From positions 29,986 to 93,985 of the forward strand of contig SHND01000031.1 of assembly GCA_004295045.1 (NCBI GenBank): a stretch of 64,000 nt of DNA, written 5' to 3'. This document shows, one piece after another, positions 52,089 to 60,709 of this stretch (positions are counted from its first letter, which is position 1; every line of letters begins with the position of its first letter). The notes under the pieces are model-generated. The model was not told the DNA's origin. It saw only the letters and a list, made by a program, of their open reading frames with translations, and ran no database searches. Source of the DNA: Chloroflexota bacterium. GTDB lineage: Bacteria; Chloroflexota; Anaerolineae; UBA4142; SHND01. The translations under genes and the position numbers were made by a program.

Positions 52089-53486
52089 ATGGATCAAAGG
52101 ATCGTAGAATTCATTGCGGCATTGCGTGCGGCCGGCGTGCGCGTGTCGCTTGCTGAAAGCGCGGATGCCTTTCGCGCAACCGAAATCATGGGCGTGCAGG
52201 AACGGCAAGCGTGGAAATCAGCGCTAAGCACAACGCTCATCAAAGAAGAACCCGACCGCGAAGTATTCGAAAAATTATTTCCCTATTACTTTGGCACCGG
52301 CGGACCGCCCCTTTTGAATCCGAGCGAAGATTTATCGCCGGAAGATGCAGAGATGCTCAAAGACGCGATGCGCGCGCTGCTGGGCGATAACGAACGCCTC
52401 AAACAACTTTTGCAGTATATCATGCAAGGCAGGAATCCGTCGCAGGAAGAATTGGACGAAATGGGACGCCGCGCGGGCGTGCCGCTGTCGCGGCAAGATT
52501 ACCAAAAGCAATGGCTGGCGCGCCGCATGATGCGCCAACTCGGCATGGACCAAGAATTTCAAGAATTGGTTCAACAGCTCCTGGAACGACTGCGCGAGAT
52601 GGGGATGAGCGATCAGGCGCTGCAGGAACTCGCCGCGCGCATCCGCGCGAACGAAGGCATTTTACAAGAGCAAATCGAAAATTACGTCGGGCAGCAAATT
52701 GCGCGGCAGCAAGCCGAACAAAATCCGCGCGAGCCGTTTGAGGGACCAGACTTGATGCACCGCAAATTTCAAAATTTGTCGGAAGCGGATATTCAAGAGC
52801 TGCGTCATCAGGTGCGCCGCCTCGCGGCGCGTTTGCGCTCGCGCGCCGCGCTGCGGATGAAAAAGGGCAAACGCGGCACACTCGACGCCAAAAAAACCAT
52901 TCGCGCCAATCTGCGCAACGGCGGCGTGCCGCTCGAACTGAAACACAAGATTCATCACCAAAAACCGAAACTCGTTATCATTTGCGATGTGTCCACCTCT
53001 GTGCGCCCCGTCGCAGAATTTATGCTGCGGCTGGTGTACGAGCTGCAAGATCAAATCGCCAAAGCGCGCCCCTTTATTTTCATTGACGACATTACCGACA
53101 TTGGCGCGGCGTTCCAGCAATATCGCCCCGAAGTTGCAGTTGAGATGGTGTTACAAGCGAATCCGCCCGGCTATTACAACACGAATCTCGGCTACTCGCT
53201 CGCCCATTTTACACAGGACTATCTCGACGCGGTGGATCATCGCACCACTGTCATCATTCTCGGCGATGGGCGCAACAATTATTTGAATCCGCGTCTCGAT
53301 GCAGTAGAGGAAATCAAAAAACGCGCGCGCAAAATGTTGTGGTTCAATAACGAAGACCCGCGCTTGTGGGGGACGGGCGACAGCGACATGCTGGAGTATC
53401 TGCCGCTCTTTGACTCGGTGCACGAAGTTTCCAATCTCGCGCAGTTAGCGGACGCGATTGATAAACTGTTTGATATTTATTCATGA
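52089..53486 (+). CDS. VWA-domain protein, CoxE-like
   Basis: 465 residues, ATG at 52089 with GAGG upstream. The N-terminal 280 residues are helical and charged, with a repetitive Gln/Glu-rich coiled-coil region. The C-terminal part is a von Willebrand A domain with MIDAS residues DVSTSVR (about 299), a Thr in the next loop and LGDGRNNYLNPRLDAVEE, as in CoxE-type partners of MoxR ATPases. Such pairs mature or assemble metalloenzymes. Its ATPase (47151) lies 4 kb upstream, separated by the sigma/cytochrome cluster. Confidence 0.85.
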   Translation: MDQRIVEFIAALRAAGVRVSLAESADAFRATEIMGVQERQAWKSALSTTLIKEEPDREVFEKLFPYYFGTGGPPLLNPSEDLSPEDAEMLKDAMRALLGDNERLKQLLQYIMQGRNPSQEELDEMGRRAGVPLSRQDYQKQWLARRMMRQLGMDQEFQELVQQLLERLREMGMSDQALQELAARIRANEGILQEQIENYVGQQIARQQAEQNPREPFEGPDLMHRKFQNLSEADIQELRHQVRRLAARLRSRAALRMKKGKRGTLDAKKTIRANLRNGGVPLELKHKIHHQKPKLVIICDVSTSVRPVAEFMLRLVYELQDQIAKARPFIFIDDITDIGAAFQQYRPEVAVEMVLQANPPGYYNTNLGYSLAHFTQDYLDAVDHRTTVIILGDGRNNYLNPRLDAVEEIKKRARKMLWFNNEDPRLWGTGDSDMLEYLPLFDSVHEVSNLAQLADAIDKLFDIYS

Positions 53487-53490
53487 TAAA

Positions 53491-53525
53491 AAAAACCGAA
53501 CTCGAACGAGTTCGGTTTTTTTTAT
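53491..53525. terminator. Bidirectional terminator
   Basis: CCGAACTCG pairs with CGAGTTCGG, with A-runs before and T-runs after. It serves the VWA gene and the convergent dimethylarginine hydrolase gene. Confidence 0.88.
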
Positions 53526-53526
53526 T

Positions 53527-54306
53527 TCACCAGATCAAACTCAAGCAACTTACGCCGCCGTCCGCTTTGTAAAATTCACTCATCGGCACCTGCAAGACCT
53601 CGAATCCTTTCGCGCGCAGTTGTTCATTCGTTTTCGGATAGCCCGCAGGCACAATTACATATTTGCCAATGCCCAATGTGTTCGCCGCATACGCCTCTTC
53701 ATTCGGCACGACCACTTTATCAAAATCACGGAACACGGGCGCATCGGCAAACGCATCCCAGACGACAACAACATTATTGCCCACATACGTTGCATCGGTG
53801 AGCAAATGCAGCATCCCTTTCACCGCCACGCCCTCAACTGCAATGCCGCGCGGTGCAAGTAACGCGCGCACTTGCTCAATGCCGACGCGATTTGTGCGCT
53901 CCGATTCGCCGATTAACAGGCGTCCGTTCGCAATCATCACATCGCCGCCTTCGAGTGAGGCGGGGGCAGTCAGCGCGCGCGTTTCAAAACGTGCGCGCAA
54001 AATATCCGCCACCAAATCAGTTTCACCAAAACGAGTTGGCGCGCCCATCCGATTCAATATCGCAATTCCATCCACAATCATCGCGGGGTCTTGCATAAAA
54101 CAGGAATCGGGATAGCGTTCGTCGGATTTGAGAGTTTCGATTGTTACACCCGTTTCGCGCAGCGCGTTCACATATTCCGCATGTTGGCTGCGCGCAAGCG
54201 CAGCATCAATCGGCTGGGGATTCACCGCGAGCGCATTCACAAAACTTTCGCCCGGCGGACGCACGAGCGCGTGCGAATAATTGTTTGGCGTGCTGTTCAA
54301 GCTCAT
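53527..54306 (-). CDS. N(G),N(G)-dimethylarginine dimethylaminohydrolase
   Basis: 259 residues from the ATG at 54306, which overlaps the preceding TGA (GGAGGATGA). The GGAGG is immediately before that ATG, so a TTG six bases later (54300) may be the real start. Motifs are PDSCFMQDPAMI, LEGGDVMIANGRLLIG, GMLHLLTDATYV (catalytic His) and the final DGGVSCLSLIW with the nucleophilic Cys. It hydrolyses dimethylarginine, or arginine-like compounds, to citrulline. Coupled to a serine hydrolase gene. Confidence 0.87.
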   Translation of the reverse strand: MSLNSTPNNYSHALVRPPGESFVNALAVNPQPIDAALARSQHAEYVNALRETGVTIETLKSDERYPDSCFMQDPAMIVDGIAILNRMGAPTRFGETDLVADILRARFETRALTAPASLEGGDVMIANGRLLIGESERTNRVGIEQVRALLAPRGIAVEGVAVKGMLHLLTDATYVGNNVVVVWDAFADAPVFRDFDKVVVPNEEAYAANTLGIGKYVIVPAGYPKTNEQLRAKGFEVLQVPMSEFYKADGGVSCLSLIW

Positions 54307-55361
54307 CCTCCATTTTCTAAAATTTTTTCCGCAATTTTCGGCGCGCCGCGCACGAGCCACCCGTTATCCGCCGTGCGCGTCCCCAAAATCGTCCACGAAA
54401 TATTTTTTTCGGGATCGTGCCACGTCACGCAGCCCGTCGCGCCGGCATGTCCAAACGTCAACGGGCTCGCGTTCGGCGGCGTCCAATGCGGTTTTTTGTC
54501 GCCCTTTAAATCTACGCCCAAACCCCACCACGCGATTGGATAATCAAAAGGCACCCCGTAACCGCCCGGCAGAGAATCCGTTTGATTCTGTGTCGCCTCA
54601 TGCCGCAATGCGTCAGAAAGAAAATCGCTTGGCTCACCCGCAAAAGCGCGCACAAGTTTCAACGCGCCATCGGCGGTTGTAACCAGCCCGGACCAGGGCA
54701 GACCGAGCGAACGATAATAACGCGAATTGAACGGCTCGATTTCCGTTCCAACGTGCGAGCTGCGAACATCTGCGAGTTTCATCACCGCGCGCGACGGCTC
54801 AACTCCCAAATACCCTTCGATCCCTAACGGATGCAAAACCAATTCGCTCAGCGCGTCAAAAAATTTTTTCTGCGTGGCGCGTTCCACAATCAACGCGAGC
54901 AGTCCATAACCGACATTGCCGTACAAAACGCGTGTGCGCGGCGCACGTTCCGGGCGCACCTTTGAACATTCATTCTTGATTTCGTCCCACGATTTCACCA
55001 CGCCGTACAATTCATGTTCGTTCGGCAAATCTTGCGGCAGTCCGGAAATGTGGCAAAGGAGTGTGCGGATGGAGACGCCTTGTTGTGCCGCCTGCGCGTC
55101 CGGCAGATATTCTTCCAGCGCGTCATCGAGCGCGATTTGATTCGCATCCACCAAACGCAAAACGCTCAGCGCCGTTGCGAGTTTTGTAATGGACGCGACG
55201 ATAAACAAGCTGTCGCGTGAAACGGGATTTCCGACTGCATCCGTGCCAAAGCACAACGCTTGAATGTCCGCATCGCCGCGTTGATACAATAGCGCGAGAC
55301 CCGGCACCTCGAATTTTTCTATCGTCTCGCGCGCGATCAAATCCATTATGTTGGTTGGCAT
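54303..55361 (-). CDS. Serine hydrolase of the class C beta-lactamase / PBP-like family
   Basis: 352 residues from the ATG at 55361 (a TTG at 55388 is also in frame). SxxK is SITKLATALS (about residue 56), the YxN box is VLYGNVGYGLLAL and the C-terminal HxG is LTFGHAGATGCVTW. No signal peptide is seen, so probably cytoplasmic and an esterase or peptidase rather than a lactamase. Its stop overlaps the dimethylarginine hydrolase start. It lies 65 bases downstream of paaD. Confidence 0.82.
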   Translation of the reverse strand: MPTNIMDLIARETIEKFEVPGLALLYQRGDADIQALCFGTDAVGNPVSRDSLFIVASITKLATALSVLRLVDANQIALDDALEEYLPDAQAAQQGVSIRTLLCHISGLPQDLPNEHELYGVVKSWDEIKNECSKVRPERAPRTRVLYGNVGYGLLALIVERATQKKFFDALSELVLHPLGIEGYLGVEPSRAVMKLADVRSSHVGTEIEPFNSRYYRSLGLPWSGLVTTADGALKLVRAFAGEPSDFLSDALRHEATQNQTDSLPGGYGVPFDYPIAWWGLGVDLKGDKKPHWTPPNASPLTFGHAGATGCVTWHDPEKNISWTILGTRTADNGWLVRGAPKIAEKILENGG

Positions 55362-55425
55362 TTGAGAACAAGCGGAATGATTATCCAATTAGGAAAAATT
55401 TGTGCGATGTACTTTCGCCTTTGTC

Positions 55426-55914
55426 CTATAACGCTTTGAACTGCTCAAACGGCTGTTGGCAATTGCGACAAAAATAAATCGCGCGACACAAGGTGGGGCC
55501 AAAATTATTGGTGACGCGCGTGTTGGTGGAATTGCAATACGGACACGCCACAGGTTCATCGAAATATAACGCAACGTTTCCGCCGTGCATGGGCGGCGGA
55601 GCAAGACCGAACGCTTTGAGTTTTGCGCGCGCCCCTTCCGAAATCCAATCGCTCGTCCACGGCGGCGACAACACAGTTTTCACCTCGACGCGTGCGATGC
55701 CCAATGCGCGCAATTTTTCTACAATCGCGTTTCGCATCACATCGAGCGCGGGGCAGCCCGCAAACGTCGGCGTCATTGAAACAATCACCGTATCGTTTTC
55801 GATTTTCACCTCGCGCACGATGCCCATCTCGACCATCGAGACGACGGGAATTTCGGGGTCCATCACCTCGTCGAGGGCACGCCAGATTTCGTCAATCGTA
55901 ACGCTCTTTACCAT
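55426..55914 (-). CDS. paaD: Phenylacetyl-CoA epoxidase subunit PaaD
   Basis: 162 residues, ATG at 55914, overlapping paaC by seven bases. The N-terminal MIP18/DUF59 domain (IDEIWRALDEVMDPEIPVVSMVEMGIV...MTPTFAGCPALDVM) is joined to a C-terminal zinc-ribbon (VACPYCNSTNTRVTNNFGPTLCRAIYFCRNCQQPFEQFK). PaaD is thought to help assemble the iron sites of the epoxidase. Normal length (about 165). Confidence 0.92.
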   Translation of the reverse strand: MVKSVTIDEIWRALDEVMDPEIPVVSMVEMGIVREVKIENDTVIVSMTPTFAGCPALDVMRNAIVEKLRALGIARVEVKTVLSPPWTSDWISEGARAKLKAFGLAPPPMHGGNVALYFDEPVACPYCNSTNTRVTNNFGPTLCRAIYFCRNCQQPFEQFKAL

Positions 55915-56657
55915 TCCACACCAAATTTTTCCGAACGCGCGACTTGCTGCAAGTCTTGTAACAGCTCGGCTAAATGTTCCGTGTGTTCCGCGCGCAAATT
56001 TGGAACAGAATCAATGTTTTCGGGAATCTGCAAACCAGAGGCCGAGAGATGCGTAACGGTTTTTTCTTGCCATGCGTCTCGCAAAATACCAAGATCAGGC
56101 ACAACATTCTCCGCGATTAATTCTCGCTCATTCTCCAGCGGCACAAACAATTGCAACGCGTACGTCCACAATTCATCCAGCGCGCGCTGCATCCGCGCAT
56201 GACTCTCGTCCGTCCCCAAGCCCAACCGTTTCACCCAATTCGACGTATGGCGCAAATGATAAATTTCCTCCGTGCGAATTTTCGTCGCGATCTCTTGCAC
56301 GCGCGGATTTGTAGAATGTACCAAACGTTCCAACGAAACGTTTTCGTACACATCAAACAAAAACTGCCGCGTCATCGAAAATGCCCAATCGCCTTTGGGT
56401 AATTCGACCAGCTGTGTGTTCCGCCATTCGGCGGCGCTGCGAAAAAAAATAACGCGGTCCGGTTCCGCGCCCGTCAATTCTTGATACAGCTCGTACCACA
56501 ATTGCGCGTGTCCCAATTCATCCAGTGCGATGTTTGCAAATGCAATGTCCTCTTCCAAAATCGGCGCATGCCCCGCCCATTCCGAATTGCGATGTCCGAG
56601 AATAAAGGAATCGTCGGCGACGGAGAGAATTTTGTTGGCGAGAGAGTTATTCGGCAT
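55908..56657 (-). CDS. paaC: Phenylacetyl-CoA epoxidase structural subunit PaaC
   Basis: 249 residues, ATG at 56657. It has the ferritin-like fold of PaaC: NKILSVADDSFILGHRNSEWAGHAPILEEDIAFANIALDELGHAQLWYELYQEL, then IRTEEIYHLRHTSNWVKRLG. PaaC stabilises PaaA in the oxygenase core. The start codon directly follows a heptamer array with no Shine-Dalgarno apart from a GGA supplied by the repeat unit. Confidence 0.93.
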   Translation of the reverse strand: MPNNSLANKILSVADDSFILGHRNSEWAGHAPILEEDIAFANIALDELGHAQLWYELYQELTGAEPDRVIFFRSAAEWRNTQLVELPKGDWAFSMTRQFLFDVYENVSLERLVHSTNPRVQEIATKIRTEEIYHLRHTSNWVKRLGLGTDESHARMQRALDELWTYALQLFVPLENERELIAENVVPDLGILRDAWQEKTVTHLSASGLQIPENIDSVPNLRAEHTEHLAELLQDLQQVARSEKFGVEW

Positions 56658-56771
56658 TCGTTATCCGTTATTCGTTATCCGTTATCCGTTATCCGTGTTT
56701 CGTCACCAGTGTGTTCTGCATTCCACATTGTGCATTGTGCATTCTGCATTCTGCATCCTGCATTCTGCATT
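56655..56771 (-). repeat. Two heptanucleotide arrays between paaB and paaC
   Basis: First array: about six units of ATYCGTT (56658-56700). Second array: about eight units of TCTGCAT with variants TGTGCAT and CCTGCAT (56714-56769). They fill the whole gap and touch the paaC start codon and the paaB stop. Confidence 0.88.
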
Positions 56772-57318
56772 ATTCTTCCAGCATTTCTTGTGCCGATTTC
56801 AGTTCGCGCATGATAGGTTCGACGGGATACGACAAATGATTGCGATATTTTTTCCAATGCGCGGGCTCGAACATGCTCGGCGCGTCGGACGCTTCATTCT
56901 TGATGATAGCGCGTTCAGGCACAATCCACCACACAAAAACATTTTTGTCGTCAAACGTTTCGAGCGCGCGTTCCAACGCTTGCTGCGGCGAGTTGGCGGC
57001 TACATCGCCCACGTGAACTACAAACGTTTCGCGCGCGGTTTGTCCCTGCTTTTGAAACACAAGGTACGATTCCTCCGCGCTCGTGTTTTGCATTTCCGTC
57101 CGCCACGCGTTGTCTTGTAGTTCCTCAACTGTTTTTGAAAAAATCGCGCGTTCGGGGACAACCCACAAACTCAAACAATTCGGACGCCGCACAAAAACAT
57201 CGCGCGCGTTTTCCAACGCCATTTCCGCGTCGGACGCGTGAACCGAACCCGCGTTGCGATGCGGCAGGTCGGCGCGTTCTTTTTCAAAGACCTGATAAAT
57301 TTGCCATTGGGAATCCAT
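56770..57318 (-). CDS. paaB: Phenylacetyl-CoA epoxidase subunit PaaB, tandem-duplicated
   Basis: 182 residues, ATG at 57318, about twice the usual PaaB (about 95). Two PaaB domains follow each other: YQVFEKERADLPHRNAGSVH...CLSLWVVPERAIF (about 6-60) and YLVFQKQGQTARETFVVHVGDV...VFVWWIVPERAII (about 84-138), then a PMFEPAHWKKYR-like tail. PaaB bridges PaaAC units in the complex. No Shine-Dalgarno; the preceding gap holds repeat sequence. Confidence 0.88.
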   Translation of the reverse strand: MDSQWQIYQVFEKERADLPHRNAGSVHASDAEMALENARDVFVRRPNCLSLWVVPERAIFSKTVEELQDNAWRTEMQNTSAEESYLVFQKQGQTARETFVVHVGDVAANSPQQALERALETFDDKNVFVWWIVPERAIIKNEASDAPSMFEPAHWKKYRNHLSYPVEPIMRELKSAQEMLEE

Positions 57319-57319
57319 A

Positions 57320-57376
57320 AGCTAAAAGCAGAAGGCGGAAGGTTGAATTGTCATTCCGAACGGAGTGAGGAATCTC
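57320..57376 (-). repeat. Intergenic repeat between paaA and paaB
   Basis: Short heptamer-like units (GCAGAAG, GCGGAAG) are followed by TCATTCCGAACGGAGTGAGG and AATCT, a motif I recall as a dispersed intergenic repeat in many genomes. ATTCC and GGAAT can pair. Confidence 0.5.
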
Positions 57377-57388
57377 AGCCCGCATCCT

Positions 57389-58321
57389 TCATCCCTCTCC
57401 TTCAAATCTCTCCGCGTACGCATTCAACGCCTCGCGCACCCACGCGCCGTTTTCGTGCGCGTCGCGGCGCGCCGCCAAGCGTTCTTTGTTGCAAGGTCCG
57501 TCACCCTTTACGACGCGCCAAAATTCATCCCAATCAATTTCGCCGGAAATCCAATTGTCGCTCGCTTCATCGTAATGCAAAGCGGGGTCGGGAATTTTCA
57601 ATCCGAGCAGCTGCAAATCAGGCGCCGTCTTGTTGATAAATTCCTGACGCAGCTCGTCATTCGTTTTCGTTTTCACGCCCCAGCGAATCAACTGCGCGCT
57701 GTTTGGAGAATTCGAGTCATGCGGACCAAACATCATCAACACGGGCCACCACCAACGATTCAGCGCGTCCTGCACCATCGCTTTTTGGGGCGGCGTGCCG
57801 CGCGCATATTTGATGACTTGTTCCATACCTTGCTTTTTGTGAAACGTTTCTTCGGTGCAAATGCGAACCATCGCGCGCGAGTACGGTCCGTACGAACAAT
57901 GCGCGAGCATCGTTTGATTCATAATCGCCGCGCCGTCCACAAGCCAGCCAATCATGCCCATATCCGCCCACGTGAGCGACGGATAATTGAACACGGAAGC
58001 GTATTTTGCTTTGCCCGTAAGCAGCGCGTCAATCATTTCTGCGCGCGTTGCGCCGAGCGTTTCCGCCGCGTGATACAGATATTGTCCGTGTCCGCCTTCG
58101 TCCTGCACTTTGGCGAGCAGCGTAATTTTGCGGCGCAGCGTTGGCGCACGCGTAATCCACGCGCCTTCGGGCAACATGCCGACGATTTCGCTGTGCGCGT
58201 GCTGTGAGATCATGCGAATCAATTGTTTGCGATATTCTTCGGGCATCCAATCGCCCGGTTCAATTTTTTCCCCGCGCGCGATGCGTGCTTCAAATTCTTG
58301 TAATTTTTCTTGCTCGCTCAT
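57389..58321 (-). CDS. paaA: Phenylacetyl-CoA epoxidase catalytic subunit PaaA
   Basis: 310 residues from the ATG at 58321, five bases after GGAGG (an ATG four codons earlier is less likely). Diiron carboxylate ligands are visible in [20 protein letters not shown] and [20 protein letters not shown]. It adds oxygen across the ring of phenylacetyl-CoA, the first committed step of aerobic phenylacetate breakdown. First gene of paaABCD. The reductase PaaE, PaaG/Z and the CoA ligase PaaK are not in the window. Confidence 0.94.
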   Translation of the reverse strand: MSEQEKLQEFEARIARGEKIEPGDWMPEEYRKQLIRMISQHAHSEIVGMLPEGAWITRAPTLRRKITLLAKVQDEGGHGQYLYHAAETLGATRAEMIDALLTGKAKYASVFNYPSLTWADMGMIGWLVDGAAIMNQTMLAHCSYGPYSRAMVRICTEETFHKKQGMEQVIKYARGTPPQKAMVQDALNRWWWPVLMMFGPHDSNSPNSAQLIRWGVKTKTNDELRQEFINKTAPDLQLLGLKIPDPALHYDEASDNWISGEIDWDEFWRVVKGDGPCNKERLAARRDAHENGAWVREALNAYAERFEGEG

Positions 58322-58346
58322 GGAAACCTCCATTGGTTACCCACAT

Positions 58347-58377
58347 AGCATACAACGTTTCGCGCATTGACGTCAAT
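58347..58377 (-). promoter_or_regulatory. Candidate paa promoter with overlapping palindrome
   Basis: On the minus strand TTGACG (58376-58371), an 18-base spacer and TATGCT (58352-58347). The -35 lies inside the perfect palindrome ATTGACGTCAAT (58366-58377), a possible operator. Confidence 0.5.
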
Positions 58378-58431
58378 TAAACAAACGTCAAAACGCGCCT
58401 GCCTTTTGTCCTGTGTTAGAATCGTTGCGCT

Positions 58432-58920
58432 ATGGAGTACCATCCAATCACACAACAAATTACCTCCCTGTTGCAAGCGCATCACGCGTGGTACGAATCG
58501 TTTGAACACGAACCTGTTCGCACGAGCGCGCAAGCGGCAGAGCTGCGACACAACTATACACTGCATCAAGGCGCGAAAGCGATTTTGTTGCGCGTGAAAA
58601 TTAACAAAGCTGAAAAATTTTTCGTCATGCTCGTCCTTCCGGGCGATATGCAGTTTGATAAAGTCAAGGTGAAAAAATTTTTTCGCGCGCGCGATATTCG
58701 TTTTGCGACAGAACAAGAGGTGGGCGAACTTACCGGCGGAATCCTCCCGGGCGGTGTTCCGCCTTTTGGCAATTTGTTCAACTTGCGCGTCATCGTTGAC
58801 CCCAAATTGTTCGAGAACGAGAAAATTATTTTCAACGCAGGCGACCGTAGTTTTTCCGTCGCCATGTTGGCGCAAGATTACGCGCGCATCGTCAAACCGG
58901 AGATTGTAGAAATTGTCTAG
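58432..58920 (+). CDS. YbaK/aminoacyl-tRNA editing-domain protein
   Basis: 162 residues, ATG at 58432. The YbaK/ProX fold is evident: ELRHNYTLHQGAKAILLRV, KFFVMLVLPGDMQFDKVKVKKFF, ATEQEVGELTGGILPGGVPPFGN and the closing FSVAMLAQDYARIVKPEIVEI. Members hydrolyse mischarged aminoacyl-tRNAs such as Cys- or Ala-tRNA(Pro). TAGAAT at 58417-58422 lies nine bases before the ATG, so the transcript is nearly leaderless. Divergent from paaA. Confidence 0.85.
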   Translation: MEYHPITQQITSLLQAHHAWYESFEHEPVRTSAQAAELRHNYTLHQGAKAILLRVKINKAEKFFVMLVLPGDMQFDKVKVKKFFRARDIRFATEQEVGELTGGILPGGVPPFGNLFNLRVIVDPKLFENEKIIFNAGDRSFSVAMLAQDYARIVKPEIVEIV

Positions 58921-58922
58921 CG

Positions 58923-58982
58923 GGGAATAACGAACGGCGAAATTTTGCCGCCAATCGGCTTGGGCATTCGTCGTTCGTCGGA
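58923..58982. repeat. Short complementary repeat between convergent genes
   Basis: AATAACG, AACGGCG on the left and ATTCGTC, GTTCGTC on the right form a weak hairpin of heptamer-like units. Confidence 0.4.
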
Positions 58983-59003
58983 GAATCAAATAGGTTTTGT
59001 TTT

Positions 59004-59447
59004 TTACTCGCGCACTTGTACGCGCAACAAATTCGTTCTGCCCCGCGCGAGCAAGCGCCCCTCCGCGTTGAATAAATCACATTCGCCGTGAATGACGCGC
59101 TGCCCCGCTTTCACCAAACGCGTTTTCGCGGTGACGACCTCCCCTTCACTCGCGCTCGCAAAATAATCCACGCTCAAATCAATCGTCGTGTAAAAGCCAT
59201 CGCGCCCCAAAGCAATAATGGTTGCGCCGATAAAATCGTCCATAATCGTCGCAATCATCCCGCCGTGCAAAAGCCCGACGGGATTCGTCATTTCGGGGCG
59301 GACGACAAAATCCGCGACGAGCGCGCCTTCTTGCGCGTCGCGCAGTGTCCCATTCAACCAACGTCCGACGGGCGACGGCGCGCCTTCGCCCATAGACTTG
59401 CCGATATTTTCTTGCATCCATTCGAGGATAGGGTTGGACATGTTCAT
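59004..59447 (-). CDS. Hotdog-fold thioesterase, PaaI-like
   Basis: 147 residues, ATG at 59447 (a second ATG two codons later). NPVGLLHGGMIATIMDDFIGATI is the central hotdog helix with the PaaI-type HGG motif and acidic Asp. These enzymes hydrolyse acyl-CoA esters, often rescuing stalled phenylacetate intermediates. The paa operon lies 1 kb away on the same strand, which fits, but the genes are not contiguous. Confidence 0.85.
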   Translation of the reverse strand: MNMSNPILEWMQENIGKSMGEGAPSPVGRWLNGTLRDAQEGALVADFVVRPEMTNPVGLLHGGMIATIMDDFIGATIIALGRDGFYTTIDLSVDYFASASEGEVVTAKTRLVKAGQRVIHGECDLFNAEGRLLARGRTNLLRVQVRE

Positions 59448-59481
59448 CTCGCTTTGCTAAAAAAAGGACAAGCCGCTGCCC

Positions 59482-60645
59482 TTATGGTTTCAGAAATTTG
59501 TCAAAGAAAGAAATTGTGCGCTGCATCGCGGCGTTGAAATTTTGCGACAAATTGTGGTCGTCGCCGGGGTACGCGTAAAATTCAAACGTTTTGCCGTTGC
59601 GTTCCAATTCGCGCGCGAAAAATTCCGAGAACGCGATGGGCACCTCGACATCGTTCGGGCTGTGATGCAACTGCACGGGCGCGGTAATGTCTTGAATGAA
59701 ACTTGTCGCCGAAATCGCGCGCCAGAATTCGAGATTCGTTTCCGCATTTCCGTACTGTTCCACGAATGCAGGTCCCCAGTCGGACAACGCTTCGTGCATC
59801 CCGCCCGTGCGCGGCGATTTCCATTCGCGGAATAACTGTTCGTACGGCGCGGTGACGCCCGCCCAAATCACCGCCGCTTTTACATCGGGCAAAATCACGA
59901 GACTCCTCAGCGTTACCTGTCCGCCCATCGAATGTCCCCACAAACCGATGCGCGCCGCATCCACATCGGGATGCTTTTTTAACGCCTCAATCGCGTTCAA
60001 CACATCAATCGAATACGCCGCCGTTTCGTAATCGCCGTTCGGCTCGCCTTCCGAATCGCCGTGTCCGCGATAATCGGGCTTGAAGGTAATATAGCCGCGT
60101 CGCGCGAGGGCGTCTTGATATGCCACATAGCGTTCCGTCGTGCGATATACATTTGGGTCAATGTAGCCGTGATTCATCACAATGACGGGAAAGCCGTTCG
60201 CCGGTTTCGCATCGCTCGGAATCGTCATCAACGCGAAAATTTTGTTGCCATCCGATTTGTACGAAACCACATAGCGCCGATAATTCGCCCCCGGCGCTAA
60301 CGTCTGCTCCACCACGATTTCACTGCCAACGTATGCGCGCTCGCGCAATGCCGCGATGGTCAAGGGATGCGGCGTCGGGGTCTGCGATGGCGCGGCTGTG
60401 GGTTCACGCAAAGATGACGCAAGTGTTGGTGTGGACATTGTGGTTGGTTGCGATTGAGGTGTTGGCGAAATTGCCGGTTGCGATGGAAGCGTTGAGGGAA
60501 TTGTTTCCGTCGCGCGACCTGACGCAGCTGCAGGAGTTGTTGGGATTGAAAATGTCGCGGCGGGTGCGATTGTGGGCGGAGGTGAGGCACACGCGGACAG
60601 AAATGCAAGGGCAAAGAAAAACGAAAACAGAAATCGTTGCAGCAT
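59482..60645 (-). CDS. Secreted lipoprotein of the alpha/beta-hydrolase fold
   Basis: 387 residues from the ATG at 60645. Lipobox FLSACAS, a Thr/Pro/Ser-rich stalk of about 75 residues, then a dienelactone-hydrolase/peptidase S9-like hydrolase: PVIVMNHGY, the nucleophile elbow GLWGHSMGGQV, an Asp in HSPNDVEVPI and the final His in PGDDHNLS. Extracellular esterase or peptidase of unknown substrate. A Phe-rich signal (MLQRFLFSFFFALAF) precedes the lipobox. Confidence 0.85.
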   Translation of the reverse strand: MLQRFLFSFFFALAFLSACASPPPTIAPAATFSIPTTPAAASGRATETIPSTLPSQPAISPTPQSQPTTMSTPTLASSLREPTAAPSQTPTPHPLTIAALRERAYVGSEIVVEQTLAPGANYRRYVVSYKSDGNKIFALMTIPSDAKPANGFPVIVMNHGYIDPNVYRTTERYVAYQDALARRGYITFKPDYRGHGDSEGEPNGDYETAAYSIDVLNAIEALKKHPDVDAARIGLWGHSMGGQVTLRSLVILPDVKAAVIWAGVTAPYEQLFREWKSPRTGGMHEALSDWGPAFVEQYGNAETNLEFWRAISATSFIQDITAPVQLHHSPNDVEVPIAFSEFFARELERNGKTFEFYAYPGDDHNLSQNFNAAMQRTISFFDKFLKP

Positions 60646-60667
60646 GAGCGATTCAAGCATTGCGGAG

Positions 60668-60700
60668 AAAAAAGAAATGCCGCTGCATGCAACGGCATTC
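60668..60700 (-). terminator. Terminator downstream of tRNA-Glu
   Basis: On the minus strand AATGCCG and CGGCATT pair around a ten-base loop and are followed by TCTTTTTT. Confidence 0.8.
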
Positions 60701-60709
60701 TACAAAAGG

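Noticed and set aside
54303..55361. Beta-lactamase resistance gene
   Set aside because: The SxxK/YxN/HxG set is shared by many esterases; there is no signal peptide and the setting is metabolic, so resistance is not supported.
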